Notes under the pieces: model-generated | Told to the model about the DNA's origin: nothing | Database searches by the model: none | The model's input: the letters and a program-made list of their open reading frames with translations, nothing else | In this document: positions 1 to 8,494 of the stretch, in pieces | Numbering within the stretch: the stretch's first letter is position 1 | Layout of the letters: each line of letters starts with the position of its first letter | Assembly: GCF_013408745.1 (NCBI RefSeq) | Contig: NZ_JACCBJ010000001.1 | Location: forward strand, 186,001 to 250,000 | Source: Leifsonia soli | GTDB lineage: Bacteria; Actinomycetota; Actinomycetes; Actinomycetales; Microbacteriaceae | DNA length: 64,000 nt | Direction: 5' to 3' | Position numbers and translations under genes: made by a program

Positions 1-171
1 GACGACTACGGCCTCCACCGCCTGCAGGCGGCGACGCTGCTCGCCAACCATGCGTCGCAGTCGGTGCTGACCCGTGCCGGGTTCGAGCGCATCGGGGTCG
101 CCCCGAACTACCTCAACATCGCCGGCCGCTGGCAGGACCACGTCCTGTTCCAGCGCATCCTGCACGACTGA
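1..171 (+). CDS. GNAT N-acetyltransferase, RimJ/RimL type (C-terminal end only)
   Basis: Only the last 56 residues are in the window; the reading frame is open at the left edge. They contain the end of the acetyl-CoA-binding fold seen in RimJ/RimL-type acetyltransferases: an Asn-rich helix start (ANHASQSVLTRAGFERIG) followed by a short strand and a terminal VLFQRI strand. Proteins of this family acetylate the N-terminal alanine of ribosomal proteins, but many relatives act on other amines, so the substrate cannot be named. The stop codon is 23 bases before the convergent cyclase-family gene. Confidence 0.75.
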   Translation, partial: DDYGLHRLQAATLLANHASQSVLTRAGFERIGVAPNYLNIAGRWQDHVLFQRILHD

Positions 172-194
172 CCGCCGGCGCGTCAGCGCCGCCG

Positions 195-875
195 TCAGTC
201 TGCGGCCGGCAGCTCCGCGTAGGCGCGCACCGGAAAGGTCCCGAATCCTTCGATCGCCGGAGGGGCCGCCGTGAACAGCGCTCCGTGCTCCGGCACCCCG
301 GCGAGCCCCGTGAGGTGCTCGACGACGTGGACGCCCGCGGCCAGCAGGATGCTGTGCGCCGGCCGGCTGCCGCCCGACTCGGTGTCGTCGATGTTGAGCG
401 CGTCGATTCCGACCAGCGCGACACCGGCGTCGGCCAGCATCCGGGCGCCCTCCTCGGTGAGGTAGGGCGAGCCGGTGGCGTAGGCGGGCGTCCCGAAGTG
501 CTCGTCCCAGCCGGTGTGCAGCAGGACGGCGCCGCCCGGTTCCGTGCGTCCTTCCAGAGCCGACACCGGGATGCCGCGCTCCCCGCGCCCGGTCAGACGG
601 ATGACCTCCGCGGGCAGACCGACCAGAGTCTCGAGGTCGAGACCGGCGAGGTCCGGTCCGTCCGCGTAGCGGTGGAAGGGGCTGTCGAGGTACGTGCCGG
701 TGTTCCCGATCAGGGTGATGACGTCCATCGCGAACTCGGTCCCCGGGGCGTACAGCTGCCGGGACGCCTCGCGCGTGAGGTGCGGCTCGATCGTGGGCGC
801 CGGGAGGCCGGGATAGGTCACGAGGCCGGCGCGGATGCGGTGGCTGAGGTCGACGATGCGGCGGTGGTGCGGCAT
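195..875 (-). CDS. cyclase-family (PF04199) metal-dependent hydrolase-like protein
   Basis: 226 residues beginning MPHHRRIVDLSHRI, the usual opening of this family (kynurenine formamidase, isatin hydrolase and relatives). Visible family features are the opening LSH, a loop NTGTYLDSPFHRY at about residues 58-70, and late His and Glu residues (RPAHSILLAAG, VVEHLTGL). The loop is odd: the family's usual HxGTHxDxPxH metal motif reads NTGTYLDSPFH here, so two His ligands are replaced by Asn and Tyr. Catalysis or metal use may therefore differ from characterised members. The frame stays open far upstream, but this start matches the family length. No neighbour points to a substrate. Confidence 0.8.
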   Translation of the reverse strand: MPHHRRIVDLSHRIRAGLVTYPGLPAPTIEPHLTREASRQLYAPGTEFAMDVITLIGNTGTYLDSPFHRYADGPDLAGLDLETLVGLPAEVIRLTGRGERGIPVSALEGRTEPGGAVLLHTGWDEHFGTPAYATGSPYLTEEGARMLADAGVALVGIDALNIDDTESGGSRPAHSILLAAGVHVVEHLTGLAGVPEHGALFTAAPPAIEGFGTFPVRAYAELPAAD

Positions 876-928
876 GCGCTCTCCGATCGGAGTGGGCGGT
901 GGGCAGAGAGGATCGCGTGGTTCGCCGG

Positions 929-1768
929 TCAGCGGTCGGGGAAACCGTGCGGCAGGGCGCCGAGCACCGGCTCCAGCCGGTCCAGGCGCTGCTTCTCGAG
1001 CGCCAAGCCGCGGGCGTCGCGGTCGCGACGCAGCACGGCCACGGCGACGAGGAAGGTCTCGGCATCGACCGGGGGCAGCGGCGAGACGTACGGGGCCGCC
1101 TCGCGGGCGAGCTCGGTGCTCAAGCCGTGCCGGGCCGCCGGGGTGAGGTCGGGCGCCTGGCGCACGAACTGGGCGATGCGGCGCGAGAGCCGGTCGGGGA
1201 GGCGTGCCACATCCGCTGTGGCCGCCCAGGCGGTCAGGTGCGGCGCCAGGTAGAGGGGGAGCGGCTGCGGCCGTGGCACGCGAACCAGCTGGCTGTATGT
1301 GCCCGCGAGCAGGTCGCCGAGGCGCTTCGACCGGCTGTTGAGGAGCCCGGTCAGCGCGGCGATCGATCCGAACGTCAGGAAGATCTCGAGCACGCCGACC
1401 AGGGCGCGGATGAACGCGTGGCGGAACCCGGTCGCGCCGCCGTCGTCGCGGACGATCCGTGCCCCGACTGCCAGCTTGCCGAGGGACCGGCCGCGCGACA
1501 GCAGTTCGACCGTCGTGGGCAGGACGACCATCCCGAACACCAGGATGAGGATGACGAGGGCCCGGGCGATGGCCTCGTCGAGCCCGGCGCCCGTGGAGAC
1601 GAGCAGCATGATGCACCCGAACATGACGAGCAGGTAGGTGAGCCAGTCGATGATGGTGCCCGCGGCCCGGAGGATGTAGCTGGCGGGCTTCACGTCGAGC
1701 GCGACGGCCTCGCCGGTGATCAGCTCCCGGTCGTCCTGAGACCCGTTCCCCGCCCCGGCCTGCATCAT
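929..1768 (-). CDS. RDD-family membrane protein
   Basis: About 280 residues. After a short cytoplasmic head there are hydrophobic segments near residues 30-60 (IIDWLTYLLVMFGCIMLLV) and 65-85, then the RDD signature stretch (SRGRSLGKLAVGARIV) and another membrane segment, followed by a roughly 110-residue soluble tail rich in Arg and Leu. RDD proteins are small membrane proteins of mostly unknown role. The gene is divergent from the SpoIIM-like gene with only 17 bases between the starts. An ATG nine bases further upstream (MISMMQ) is an equally possible start; neither has a clear ribosome-binding site. Its place beside SpoIIM, DUF58 and MoxR genes is the usual actinobacterial arrangement. Confidence 0.8.
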   Translation of the reverse strand: MMQAGAGNGSQDDRELITGEAVALDVKPASYILRAAGTIIDWLTYLLVMFGCIMLLVSTGAGLDEAIARALVILILVFGMVVLPTTVELLSRGRSLGKLAVGARIVRDDGGATGFRHAFIRALVGVLEIFLTFGSIAALTGLLNSRSKRLGDLLAGTYSQLVRVPRPQPLPLYLAPHLTAWAATADVARLPDRLSRRIAQFVRQAPDLTPAARHGLSTELAREAAPYVSPLPPVDAETFLVAVAVLRRDRDARGLALEKQRLDRLEPVLGALPHGFPDR

Positions 1769-1785
1769 AGATATCATCTAAGCAG
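1768..1785. promoter_or_regulatory. very short divergent start region of the RDD and SpoIIM genes
   Basis: The 17 bases between the two start codons hold an inverted repeat (TAGATATCATCTA). On the plus strand TATCAT lies 8 bases before the SpoIIM ATG; on the minus strand TTAGAT lies 7 bases before the RDD ATG. No Shine-Dalgarno sequence fits either gene, so both transcripts may be leaderless and share overlapping promoters. This is inference from spacing alone. Confidence 0.3.
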
Positions 1786-2781
1786 ATGGACCTCGACGCT
1801 TACACCGCCGCACGCAGCGCCGACTGGGAGGAGCTCTCCCGGCTGGCGTCGAAGCGACGCCTCGACGGCCCGGAGACGGACCGCCTGATCGACCTCTACC
1901 AGTCCGGAGCGGCCGACCTCTCGGCCATCCAGACGAGCGCAGGCTCGACCGCGGCGGGCGACCGGCTCTCGCTCGCGCTGTCGTCCGCCCGGTTGCGGTT
2001 CACCGGCGCCGGAGCGAACCTGTTCGCCCAGCTGCCGCGCTTCTTCGTGCTGCAGCTGCCCGCAGCGCTCTACCGGCTGCGGTGGATCGTGCTCGGTGTG
2101 GCGGTCGCCACGATCGTGATCGCCACCCTGTACGCGCTGTGGATCACCGGCAACCCGGATGTCCTGCGCAACCTGGGTGACGACGCGAACCTCCGGAAGT
2201 ACGTCGAACACGACTTCATCGACTACTACTCCAACAACCCCGCGGCGTCGTTCGCCGGACAGGTGTGGACCAACAACGCGTGGATCGCGGCGCAGTGCAT
2301 CGCCTTCGGGATCACCGGCCTGTACGTGCCGTACGTGCTCATCCAGAACGCCGTCGGCGTCGGCACCGCGGCGGGCGTGATGTTCGCCTACGGGCGCGGC
2401 GACGTGATGTTCTCGTACATCCTCCCGCACGGGCTGCTCGAGCTCACGAGCGTCTTCGTGGCCGCCGCGGCGGGCCTGCGCATCTTCTGGGCCTGGATCG
2501 CCCCGGGCGCACGCACCCGCGGACAGGCGCTGGCGGAGGACGGCCGCGCTCTCTTCGCGGTCGCCGTCGGGTGCGCGATCTCGCTCTTCGTCTCGGGACT
2601 CATCGAGGGCTTCGTGACACCGTCCGGGCTGCCGGTCTGGGCGAAGATCGGCATCGGCGCCCTCGCGCTCGCCGCCTTCCTCGCCTACATGCTGGTGCTG
2701 GGCCGGCGCGCGGTGCGTGCGGGCGAGACCGGCGACCTCGAGGAGTTCGAGGCGGGCGCGCGCCGCATCGTCGCCGCCTGA
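1786..2781 (+). CDS. SpoIIM/DUF95-family integral membrane protein
   Basis: 331 residues. A soluble N-terminal region of about 100 residues, rich in charged helices, is followed by some five hydrophobic segments, beginning with one near residues 103-123 (IVLGVAVATIVIATLYAL). The GVMFAYGRGDVMFSYILPHGLLEL stretch is the conserved core of the stage II sporulation protein M family, and the His-Gly-Leu-Glu turn is visible. In Bacillus the family helps engulf the forespore; in non-sporulating actinobacteria it is found beside RDD and MoxR genes and probably works on cell-wall remodelling. The gene converges on DUF58 with only 20 bases between stops and no visible terminator. Confidence 0.85.
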   Translation: MDLDAYTAARSADWEELSRLASKRRLDGPETDRLIDLYQSGAADLSAIQTSAGSTAAGDRLSLALSSARLRFTGAGANLFAQLPRFFVLQLPAALYRLRWIVLGVAVATIVIATLYALWITGNPDVLRNLGDDANLRKYVEHDFIDYYSNNPAASFAGQVWTNNAWIAAQCIAFGITGLYVPYVLIQNAVGVGTAAGVMFAYGRGDVMFSYILPHGLLELTSVFVAAAAGLRIFWAWIAPGARTRGQALAEDGRALFAVAVGCAISLFVSGLIEGFVTPSGLPVWAKIGIGALALAAFLAYMLVLGRRAVRAGETGDLEEFEAGARRIVAA

Positions 2782-2801
2782 GGGCGGGTCACACGTGCGG
2801 C

Positions 2802-4133
2802 TCAGAGCCGTCCCGCCGCCTTCAGGGCCAGGTAGCGATCGGCCAGCGCAGGCGGGAGATCGGCAGGGGAGCCGGTGACGACGTCTCCGCCGAGGCGCCT
2901 GACCGCCGCGGCGACGCGGCTGACATCGAGCAGTGACCGTTCCGCCGCCGCAGCGCGGTACACCTCGGTGCGGTCGCGCCGCTGAGCCGTGGCCGCGAGC
3001 GTGTCCGGATCCGTCACGCTCGCCACGACCACCAGGTGCTTCGCCGTGAGCTGCGGGAGCACGGAGAGCAGACCACGGGAGCCGCCGGGGGACTCGATGG
3101 AGGTCAGCAGGACGACGAGCGAACGCTGCGACGTCAGCGAGGACACGTTGGCGGGGATGGCGGACCAGTCCATCTCGATCAGCGCGGGCTCGATCACGGC
3201 CATCGCATCCACCATCCGCGACAGCAGCTCCGGACCGGTCGCCCCGTGCACGCGCCCGCGCACCATGCGGTCGTAGGCGAGCAGATCGACGCGGTCGCCC
3301 GCGCGCGAGGCGAGCGCCGCGAGGAGGAGGGCCGATTCGAAGGCGGTGTCGATGCGCGGCTCGTCGGCCACGCGGGCGGCGGAGGTGCGGCCGGAGTCGA
3401 TGACGACGATCACCCGGCGGTCCCGCTCCGGACGCCAGGTGCGCACCATGACACGGGCGCCGCGCCCACCGGACGGATCGTGGCGCCGGGCCGTCGCACG
3501 CCAGTCGATGGATCGCACGTCGTCGCCGCGCACGTACTCGCGCAGCGAGTCGAACTCCGTACCCTGGCCGCGGAGCAGGACGCTCGTCGTGCCCTCCAGC
3601 TCCTGAAGCCGTGCCAGCCGCGACGGCAGGTGCTTCCGGGCGGTGAACGGCGGGAGGACGCGGATGCGTCCCGGAGCGTCGAGGGTCGCCTGTCGTGCCC
3701 AGAGGTGCAGCGGACCCCACGATCGGACCGTCACGTTCGTCACCCGGCGCTCGCCGCGGCGCCATGGGCGGAGCGACGCGACGAGACGGCGTCGCTCGCC
3801 GGGCGGGATGTCCACCCCGGTCCGCGTCGGCTCGGCGGCGGCCGATGGCTCCCACGCGTCGCGGACCGTCCCGCGCAGCGTCCGCCGGCCGGTGTTCGTC
3901 ACGAAGAGCTCCGTGGGGGCCTCGGCGCCGAGCCGCACGCGGGCGGGCACGGTGCGCTCGAGCGCGACAGCGCGCGGGGAGGCGGCCAGCAGGAGATCGA
4001 GCAACCCGAGCAGAACGCACAGCACCAGCCATCCGCCGAGCACGGCGTACGCCGTCCCCGTCGCAGCGCCGAGGAGCACGACAGGGAGCACGCCGAGCGC
4101 GAGCAGGGCGACGAAACGTCCGGATACGGTCAT
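2802..4133 (-). CDS. DUF58 domain membrane-anchored protein (MoxR partner)
   Basis: 443 residues. Two closely spaced membrane helices occupy roughly residues 5-50, followed by a beta-rich region and the DUF58 hallmark (EYVRGDDVRSIDWRATAR, about residues 199-216). The C-terminal half looks like a von Willebrand A-type fold, with a VIVVIDSGRTSA strand where the metal site would begin. DUF58 proteins are usually encoded next to MoxR AAA+ ATPases and are thought to be their adaptor or target. It starts 8 bases after the moxR stop and is probably co-transcribed. The function is known only by association. Confidence 0.88.
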   Translation of the reverse strand: MTVSGRFVALLALGVLPVVLLGAATGTAYAVLGGWLVLCVLLGLLDLLLAASPRAVALERTVPARVRLGAEAPTELFVTNTGRRTLRGTVRDAWEPSAAAEPTRTGVDIPPGERRRLVASLRPWRRGERRVTNVTVRSWGPLHLWARQATLDAPGRIRVLPPFTARKHLPSRLARLQELEGTTSVLLRGQGTEFDSLREYVRGDDVRSIDWRATARRHDPSGGRGARVMVRTWRPERDRRVIVVIDSGRTSAARVADEPRIDTAFESALLLAALASRAGDRVDLLAYDRMVRGRVHGATGPELLSRMVDAMAVIEPALIEMDWSAIPANVSSLTSQRSLVVLLTSIESPGGSRGLLSVLPQLTAKHLVVVASVTDPDTLAATAQRRDRTEVYRAAAAERSLLDVSRVAAAVRRLGGDVVTGSPADLPPALADRYLALKAAGRL

Positions 4134-4141
4134 GTCGGGAC

Positions 4142-5149
4142 TTAGATCGGTACCTGGACCTGCTGCACGATCGACCGCAGGATCGCGTCAGCGCCGACGC
4201 CTTCGAGCTCGGCCTCGGGCCGGAGCTGGATGCGGTGCCGCCACACGGGCACCAGCATCGCCTGCACGTGGTCAGGGGTGATCGAGTCGTAGCCCGAAAG
4301 CCAGGCCCACGCCTTGGCGGCGGCCAGAAGAGCGGTGGTGCCGCGCGGGCTCACGCCGAGGCGCACGGACGGGCTGCGCCGGGTGGCGCGCGCGAGGTCG
4401 ACGATGTAGGCCAGCACATCGGCGTTCGCGCCGACGCGGGCCGCCGACTCACGAGCGGCCTGCAGCTCCGCGGCGCCGAGGACCGGCGTCACGCCGGCGG
4501 CGGCGAGGTCGCGCGGGTTGAACCCGGCGGCGTGACGGCGGAGCACCTCCACCTCGGTGTCCCGTTCCGGGACATCGAGCGTGAGCTTGAGCAGGAACCG
4601 GTCGAGCTGCGCCTCCGGGAGCGAGTACGTGCCCTCGTACTCGATCGGGTTCTGCGTCGCGGCCACGATGAACGGGTCCGGCAGGCGGCGGCTGACGCCG
4701 TCGACGCTCACCTGGCGCTCCTCCATCGCCTCGAGCAGCGCGGACTGGGTCTTCGGCGGCGTCCGGTTGATCTCGTCCGCGAGCAGGATGTTCGTGAACA
4801 CAGGTCCTTCGCGGAACACGAAGCCGCCGGTCTGGGCGTCGTAGACCAGCGAACCGGTGACGTCGCCCGGCATCAGGTCGGGGGTGAACTGGACGCGCTT
4901 GGTGTCGAGGCTGAGCGCCTGGCTGAGCGATCGGACCAGCAGGGTCTTCGCCACGCCGGGCACGCCCTCGAGCAGAACGTGGCCGCGCGCCAGCAGGGCG
5001 ATCATGAGGCCGGTGACCGCGCCGTCCTGGCCGACGACCGCCTTTCCGACCTCCGTCCGCACGGCGGCGAGAGCGGAGCGGAGGCGCGCCGCGTCAGCGG
5101 GTGCGCCGGGGGAGGAGGGGGACGCCGTCCCCGTCGTGACGTCTGTCAT
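4142..5149 (-). CDS. MoxR-family AAA+ ATPase
   Basis: 335 residues, full length for the family. Walker A is GVPGVAKT at about 62-69, Walker B is ILLADEIN near 121-128, and the sensor-1 region (AATQNPIEYEGTYSLPEAQLDRF) carries the Asn near 167. The C-terminal lid domain is intact. MoxR ATPases act as chaperones that insert metals into, or assemble, complexes together with a von Willebrand-type partner. Here the partner is probably the DUF58 protein encoded just downstream. The start codon directly follows the DUF4350 stop with no intervening base, so translation is likely coupled. Confidence 0.93.
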   Translation of the reverse strand: MTDVTTGTASPSSPGAPADAARLRSALAAVRTEVGKAVVGQDGAVTGLMIALLARGHVLLEGVPGVAKTLLVRSLSQALSLDTKRVQFTPDLMPGDVTGSLVYDAQTGGFVFREGPVFTNILLADEINRTPPKTQSALLEAMEERQVSVDGVSRRLPDPFIVAATQNPIEYEGTYSLPEAQLDRFLLKLTLDVPERDTEVEVLRRHAAGFNPRDLAAAGVTPVLGAAELQAARESAARVGANADVLAYIVDLARATRRSPSVRLGVSPRGTTALLAAAKAWAWLSGYDSITPDHVQAMLVPVWRHRIQLRPEAELEGVGADAILRSIVQQVQVPI

Positions 5150-6424
5150 TCATCCATTCTTCCGGTCGGGCCCTGCAGAGGGCGAAACGGCGGAGGCGGT
5201 GGCTCTCTCGAGCTCCGCGAGATCGTCGGAGAGCGCGACCAGGTCGCGGTCGGTCTGGGGGATGCGCTCCACCAGCACGTCGCGGACGGCCAGCCGGTCG
5301 CGGCGCGTGAGTGCGGCGACCGCCTCGGCGACCTCGGCGACGGTGGCGGTCGTCGGCAGGCCGGCCAGGGCGGAGAGCCGGCCGATGGTGCCGACGCGCA
5401 GCGCGTCGGCCGCTCGGAGCCGCGCCGACGACCGCTGGTAGAGCCGCGCCCGGCCCTCCCGCGTCTCGCCGGCGCGGACGATCACCGGCAGGTTCTCGAC
5501 GACGAGCGGGCCGAAGCGGCGTCCGCGCCAGATCGCCGCCGCCACGAACACGGCGACGAGGAGCAGCATCACCGGGGTCACCCAGCCGGGCGTCAGCTGG
5601 GCGATGTCCGGCGGCCCGCTCACCGGGCGGTCGTCGAGCGACGGCAGGTACCACACCAGGGTGCGGTGGCCGCCGAGCAGGTTGAGCGCGAGAGCCGCGT
5701 TGCCGAGACGGTCGACGCCGTCGTTGGTCAGCACGGCCGCCGACCCGAGCAGATAGACGGGGGAGGCGTTGAAGGAGGTGCGCACGAGCGAGGCGCGTCC
5801 ACCGGCGTCGGCGAAGCAGGTCGCCGCGTCGTCGGACACCCGGAAGGTGCCGGGCAGAGCGATGTCCTCCGTGGCGGTCGTCGCTCGGGGGTCGATCCGC
5901 TCGGCGCGTTCGGCCGCAGGAACGGTGCAGCCGGCGCTCGCCGTTCCGCGCGGGGCGCCCGCGGCCGTCACGTCACGGTCGAGGGTCTGCAGCGCCTCGA
6001 AGTCCGGCTCGACCACCACCAGGGTCCGTCCCTCTCCGGTGAGGGCGCGATAGCCGTCGGAGGTCAGGTTGCCCAGCGGGTCGTAGACCAGCACGGTCGC
6101 GCCATCGGCGGCCGCCGCGGTGGCGCGGCCGATAGTGGACACCGTCCGTACGTCGACCCCCTGGCTGCGCAGGACCTGGGCGACCGCCTTGGCTCCCGCG
6201 GGGGCCGCATTGGTCGCATCGAGGGTGGTCCCCGGCCCGACACGGCCGCCGGTGAGCAGCGAGCCGCCGAGCGCGATCACCACGGCGATCAGCGCGAGCA
6301 CGATCCAGGGGACGGCCCGCCGCGCGGTCTGCCGGACGGTCGGGGTCTGCGCCGTCGGAACCGCGGGACCGGGGCGCGCTTCGCCCAGCGTGTCCGGTCC
6401 GCGGACGGGGGCCGGGGCGCTCAC
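5150..6424 (-). CDS. DUF4350 domain membrane protein
   Basis: 424 residues. An N-terminal membrane helix (WIVLALIAVVIALGGSLL, about 40-57) is followed by an extracytoplasmic domain resembling a glutamine-amidotransferase-like or trehalose-utilisation fold (segments VLVYDPLGNLT and VVVEPDFEAL). A second helix (VMLLLVAVFVAAAIW) and a cytoplasmic tail follow. This is the layout of the DUF4350 proteins found in actinobacterial MoxR-DUF58 clusters. It overlaps the upstream DUF4129 gene by four bases and abuts moxR, so it is part of one operon. No enzymatic role can be assigned. Confidence 0.85.
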   Translation of the reverse strand: MSAPAPVRGPDTLGEARPGPAVPTAQTPTVRQTARRAVPWIVLALIAVVIALGGSLLTGGRVGPGTTLDATNAAPAGAKAVAQVLRSQGVDVRTVSTIGRATAAAADGATVLVYDPLGNLTSDGYRALTGEGRTLVVVEPDFEALQTLDRDVTAAGAPRGTASAGCTVPAAERAERIDPRATTATEDIALPGTFRVSDDAATCFADAGGRASLVRTSFNASPVYLLGSAAVLTNDGVDRLGNAALALNLLGGHRTLVWYLPSLDDRPVSGPPDIAQLTPGWVTPVMLLLVAVFVAAAIWRGRRFGPLVVENLPVIVRAGETREGRARLYQRSSARLRAADALRVGTIGRLSALAGLPTTATVAEVAEAVAALTRRDRLAVRDVLVERIPQTDRDLVALSDDLAELERATASAVSPSAGPDRKNG

Positions 6425-7080
6425 GCGGTCACCGCCGGCACGGAGACGCGCACCCGCTGCAGTCGCTGATCCAGCGCGACCAGATGCTGATACGCGCTCT
6501 CGCTGCCGGGCCGGTCGAGGTAGCGCACCTCGTCGAACGCGCGTGCTGCCCGACGCAGCGCCTCGCTCTCGTCGGTCGCGATCCGGGCGGTCTGCAGCGC
6601 GAACTCGTTCGCCGTCGTGCCGGGTGTCACGTGGACGAGGGTGCGCTCATCGAGCGAGACGGCGATCGCACGGAACTGTTCTTCGACGGCGGTCACCCAG
6701 TCGCCCTGCCGTGCCGCCTGCTCGGCCGAAGCCCGGAGGTCGGCGGCGCTGCGTGCCTCGTCGGCGCCGAACAGCGCGCGGCGGTCCAGAGCGGACCGTC
6801 GATTGATCCGGGGCCGGCCGAAGAGGAAGAACGCGGCGACGATGAGGCCGGCGATCACTACGACGACGACCAGCAGGAGAACGGGGGCGGCATCGCCGCC
6901 CGGGCCCTGGAACAGCGAGCCGATCCAGTCCTGAACCGCCTTGGAGGCGAGATCGAACCAGGTGGGCTTCGCCGACTGGTACTCCGGGCGCGACAATTCT
7001 CCGCGCAGCCAGTCCTGCGCTTCCGGCGAGCTGGGGTCGACCGGGACGTCGAAGCGGATCACGGTCTGGCGGTCGGCCAT
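6421..7080 (-). CDS. DUF4129 domain membrane protein
   Basis: 219 residues: a short N-terminal part (RFDVPVDPSSPEAQDWL), one membrane helix around residues 65-88 (VLLLVVVVVIAGLIVAAFFL), then a cytoplasmic helical DUF4129 domain with TPGTTANEFALQTA and ERTLVHVTPGTT segments. In larger relatives this domain follows a transglutaminase core; here it stands alone, as is normal for actinobacteria. Its start lies 22 bases inside the end of the upstream GDPD-type membrane gene and its stop overlaps DUF4350, so the genes are translationally coupled. Confidence 0.85.
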   Translation of the reverse strand: MADRQTVIRFDVPVDPSSPEAQDWLRGELSRPEYQSAKPTWFDLASKAVQDWIGSLFQGPGGDAAPVLLLVVVVVIAGLIVAAFFLFGRPRINRRSALDRRALFGADEARSAADLRASAEQAARQGDWVTAVEEQFRAIAVSLDERTLVHVTPGTTANEFALQTARIATDESEALRRAARAFDEVRYLDRPGSESAYQHLVALDQRLQRVRVSVPAVTA

Positions 7081-8315
7081 CCCGCGGGTGGCTGCGGGGG
7101 CTGGTACGTCTGCTGCGGCCGCTCAGTCGGCGGAAGGTACGGGTCGGGGAGGTCCTGACCGGTCTGCCGGCCTTCGACGAAGCGCACGAGCTGGAGGTCG
7201 AGGCCCTCCTTGCGCATCCGGAGGTCGATGTAGAGCAGCGCCACGGCGGCCGTCTGGATGACGCTGCCGATCGCCCCGATGATCGACGTGACGATGCTCG
7301 AGAGCACGTTGACGCTGAGCTGGGTGACGAGCACCTCCTGCATCGGATCGGCCGAGGTCGCCGAGGTCGGGGCGAACACGCCGCCCGCCAGGCCGCCGAT
7401 GATGCCGAACGGGATGGCGACCGTCTGCGTGATGGCATAGACGATGACGCCGACCAGCAGGATGATGCCCAGCGTCCGCCAGAAATAGCCGGTGGTGAGC
7501 CGCCACGACCGCGCGACCGCCTGCGTCAGGGGCAGTCGCTCCAGCACGATCACGCTCGGCACCATCGCGAGCTTGGTGTTGATCCAGAAGGCAAGGGGGA
7601 TCAGGGCGAGGCCGCCGATCACTCCCACCAGCACCGCTCCGATCGCTCCGGCCGTCCCTCCGATCGCGGCGAGGGCGACGACGACGGCGACGACCAGGGC
7701 GATGGCGACGATCCAGGCGAGGGCGTACAGCAGCGTCCAGCCGATGAGCGCGCCGATCCGCCCGCGGACGAGCTGCCACAGCGCGCGGAAGGTCAGCTTC
7801 TCTCCGAGGGATTCGCGAGCGATATCGCCGACGATGACACCCTGCAGCAGGGCGCTGAACACGGTGGAGATGACGATCGAGAGCACGCCGAGCAGAATCG
7901 TGCCGCCGATGAATCCGGCCTGGAGCGTCGGCTGGTCCTGGGCCTCGCCCGAGAAGACACGGCCGGCCAGCAGACCGATACCCCCGGCGATCACCACGCT
8001 GACCACGATGGACGGGATGCCCTGCAGCAGAAGAGCCGCGCCGACGGTGATCCGCGGATTGCGTCGGAGTGCCTGGAACGGTGCGGCGAGCAGCGGACCG
8101 AGCGTCAACGGCCGCAGCGGGATCAGACCGGGCTTCGGCGGGGGAGTCCACGCCGGCTGCGTGCCGCCCTGCGGGGAGGACTGCTGCCAGCCCGGCTGCT
8201 GGCCGTACTGCCCGTACTGCGGAGGCTGCTGCTGCCCGTACTGCTGCGGGGAGGGCGCGCCCTCCGGCGCGGGCCCGCTCGAGCCGGGCGCCTGCCAGTT
8301 CTGTTCGTCGCTCAC
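7059..8315 (-). CDS. glycerophosphoryl diester phosphodiesterase membrane-domain protein with a Tyr/Gln/Pro-rich head
   Basis: 418 residues from a GTG start (VSDEQNWQAPG) that has a good ribosome-binding site (GAGAGGGA) five bases upstream; an open frame continues further upstream but lacks family similarity. The first 75 or so residues are low-complexity and rich in Gln, Tyr, Gly and Pro (repeated YGQ and QPP units). Then come six or so membrane helices with long Val/Ile/Ala stretches, typical of the GDPD membrane domain without its catalytic part. It is the first gene of the leftward MoxR-cluster operon and is divergent from mtrA. Its role is unknown; the disordered head suggests protein-protein contacts. 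Confidence 0.8.
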   Translation of the reverse strand: MSDEQNWQAPGSSGPAPEGAPSPQQYGQQQPPQYGQYGQQPGWQQSSPQGGTQPAWTPPPKPGLIPLRPLTLGPLLAAPFQALRRNPRITVGAALLLQGIPSIVVSVVIAGGIGLLAGRVFSGEAQDQPTLQAGFIGGTILLGVLSIVISTVFSALLQGVIVGDIARESLGEKLTFRALWQLVRGRIGALIGWTLLYALAWIVAIALVVAVVVALAAIGGTAGAIGAVLVGVIGGLALIPLAFWINTKLAMVPSVIVLERLPLTQAVARSWRLTTGYFWRTLGIILLVGVIVYAITQTVAIPFGIIGGLAGGVFAPTSATSADPMQEVLVTQLSVNVLSSIVTSIIGAIGSVIQTAAVALLYIDLRMRKEGLDLQLVRFVEGRQTGQDLPDPYLPPTERPQQTYQPPQPPAGWPTARP

Positions 8316-8494
8316 GCCGTCCCTCTCGTCCCCCGTGCGTTGCTCCCATGCTGGCACAGTCGTTCCCGAGCCCGCTGTCCCATCCACAGGGCACGTCGTG
8401 CTTTCATTCAAGCTGGTAGCAGACTGCTCCATTACGCTGTTGATGTCACTTCACGGCCTGAGGCCGCTCGAGAGGGGTTCGGGGAACTTCGCAC
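8316..8494. promoter_or_regulatory. divergent promoter region between the MoxR-cluster operon and mtrA
   Basis: This 179-base gap must hold promoters for both operons. On the plus strand TACGCT at 8433-8438 is the best -10 candidate for mtrA and would give a leader of about 50 bases. No convincing -35 box or MtrA-binding repeat is visible. Confidence 0.4.

Noticed and set aside
1786..2781. SpoIIM as a sign of sporulation.
   Set aside because: SpoIIM/DUF95 proteins occur beside MoxR genes in non-sporulating actinobacteria; no other sporulation gene is present.
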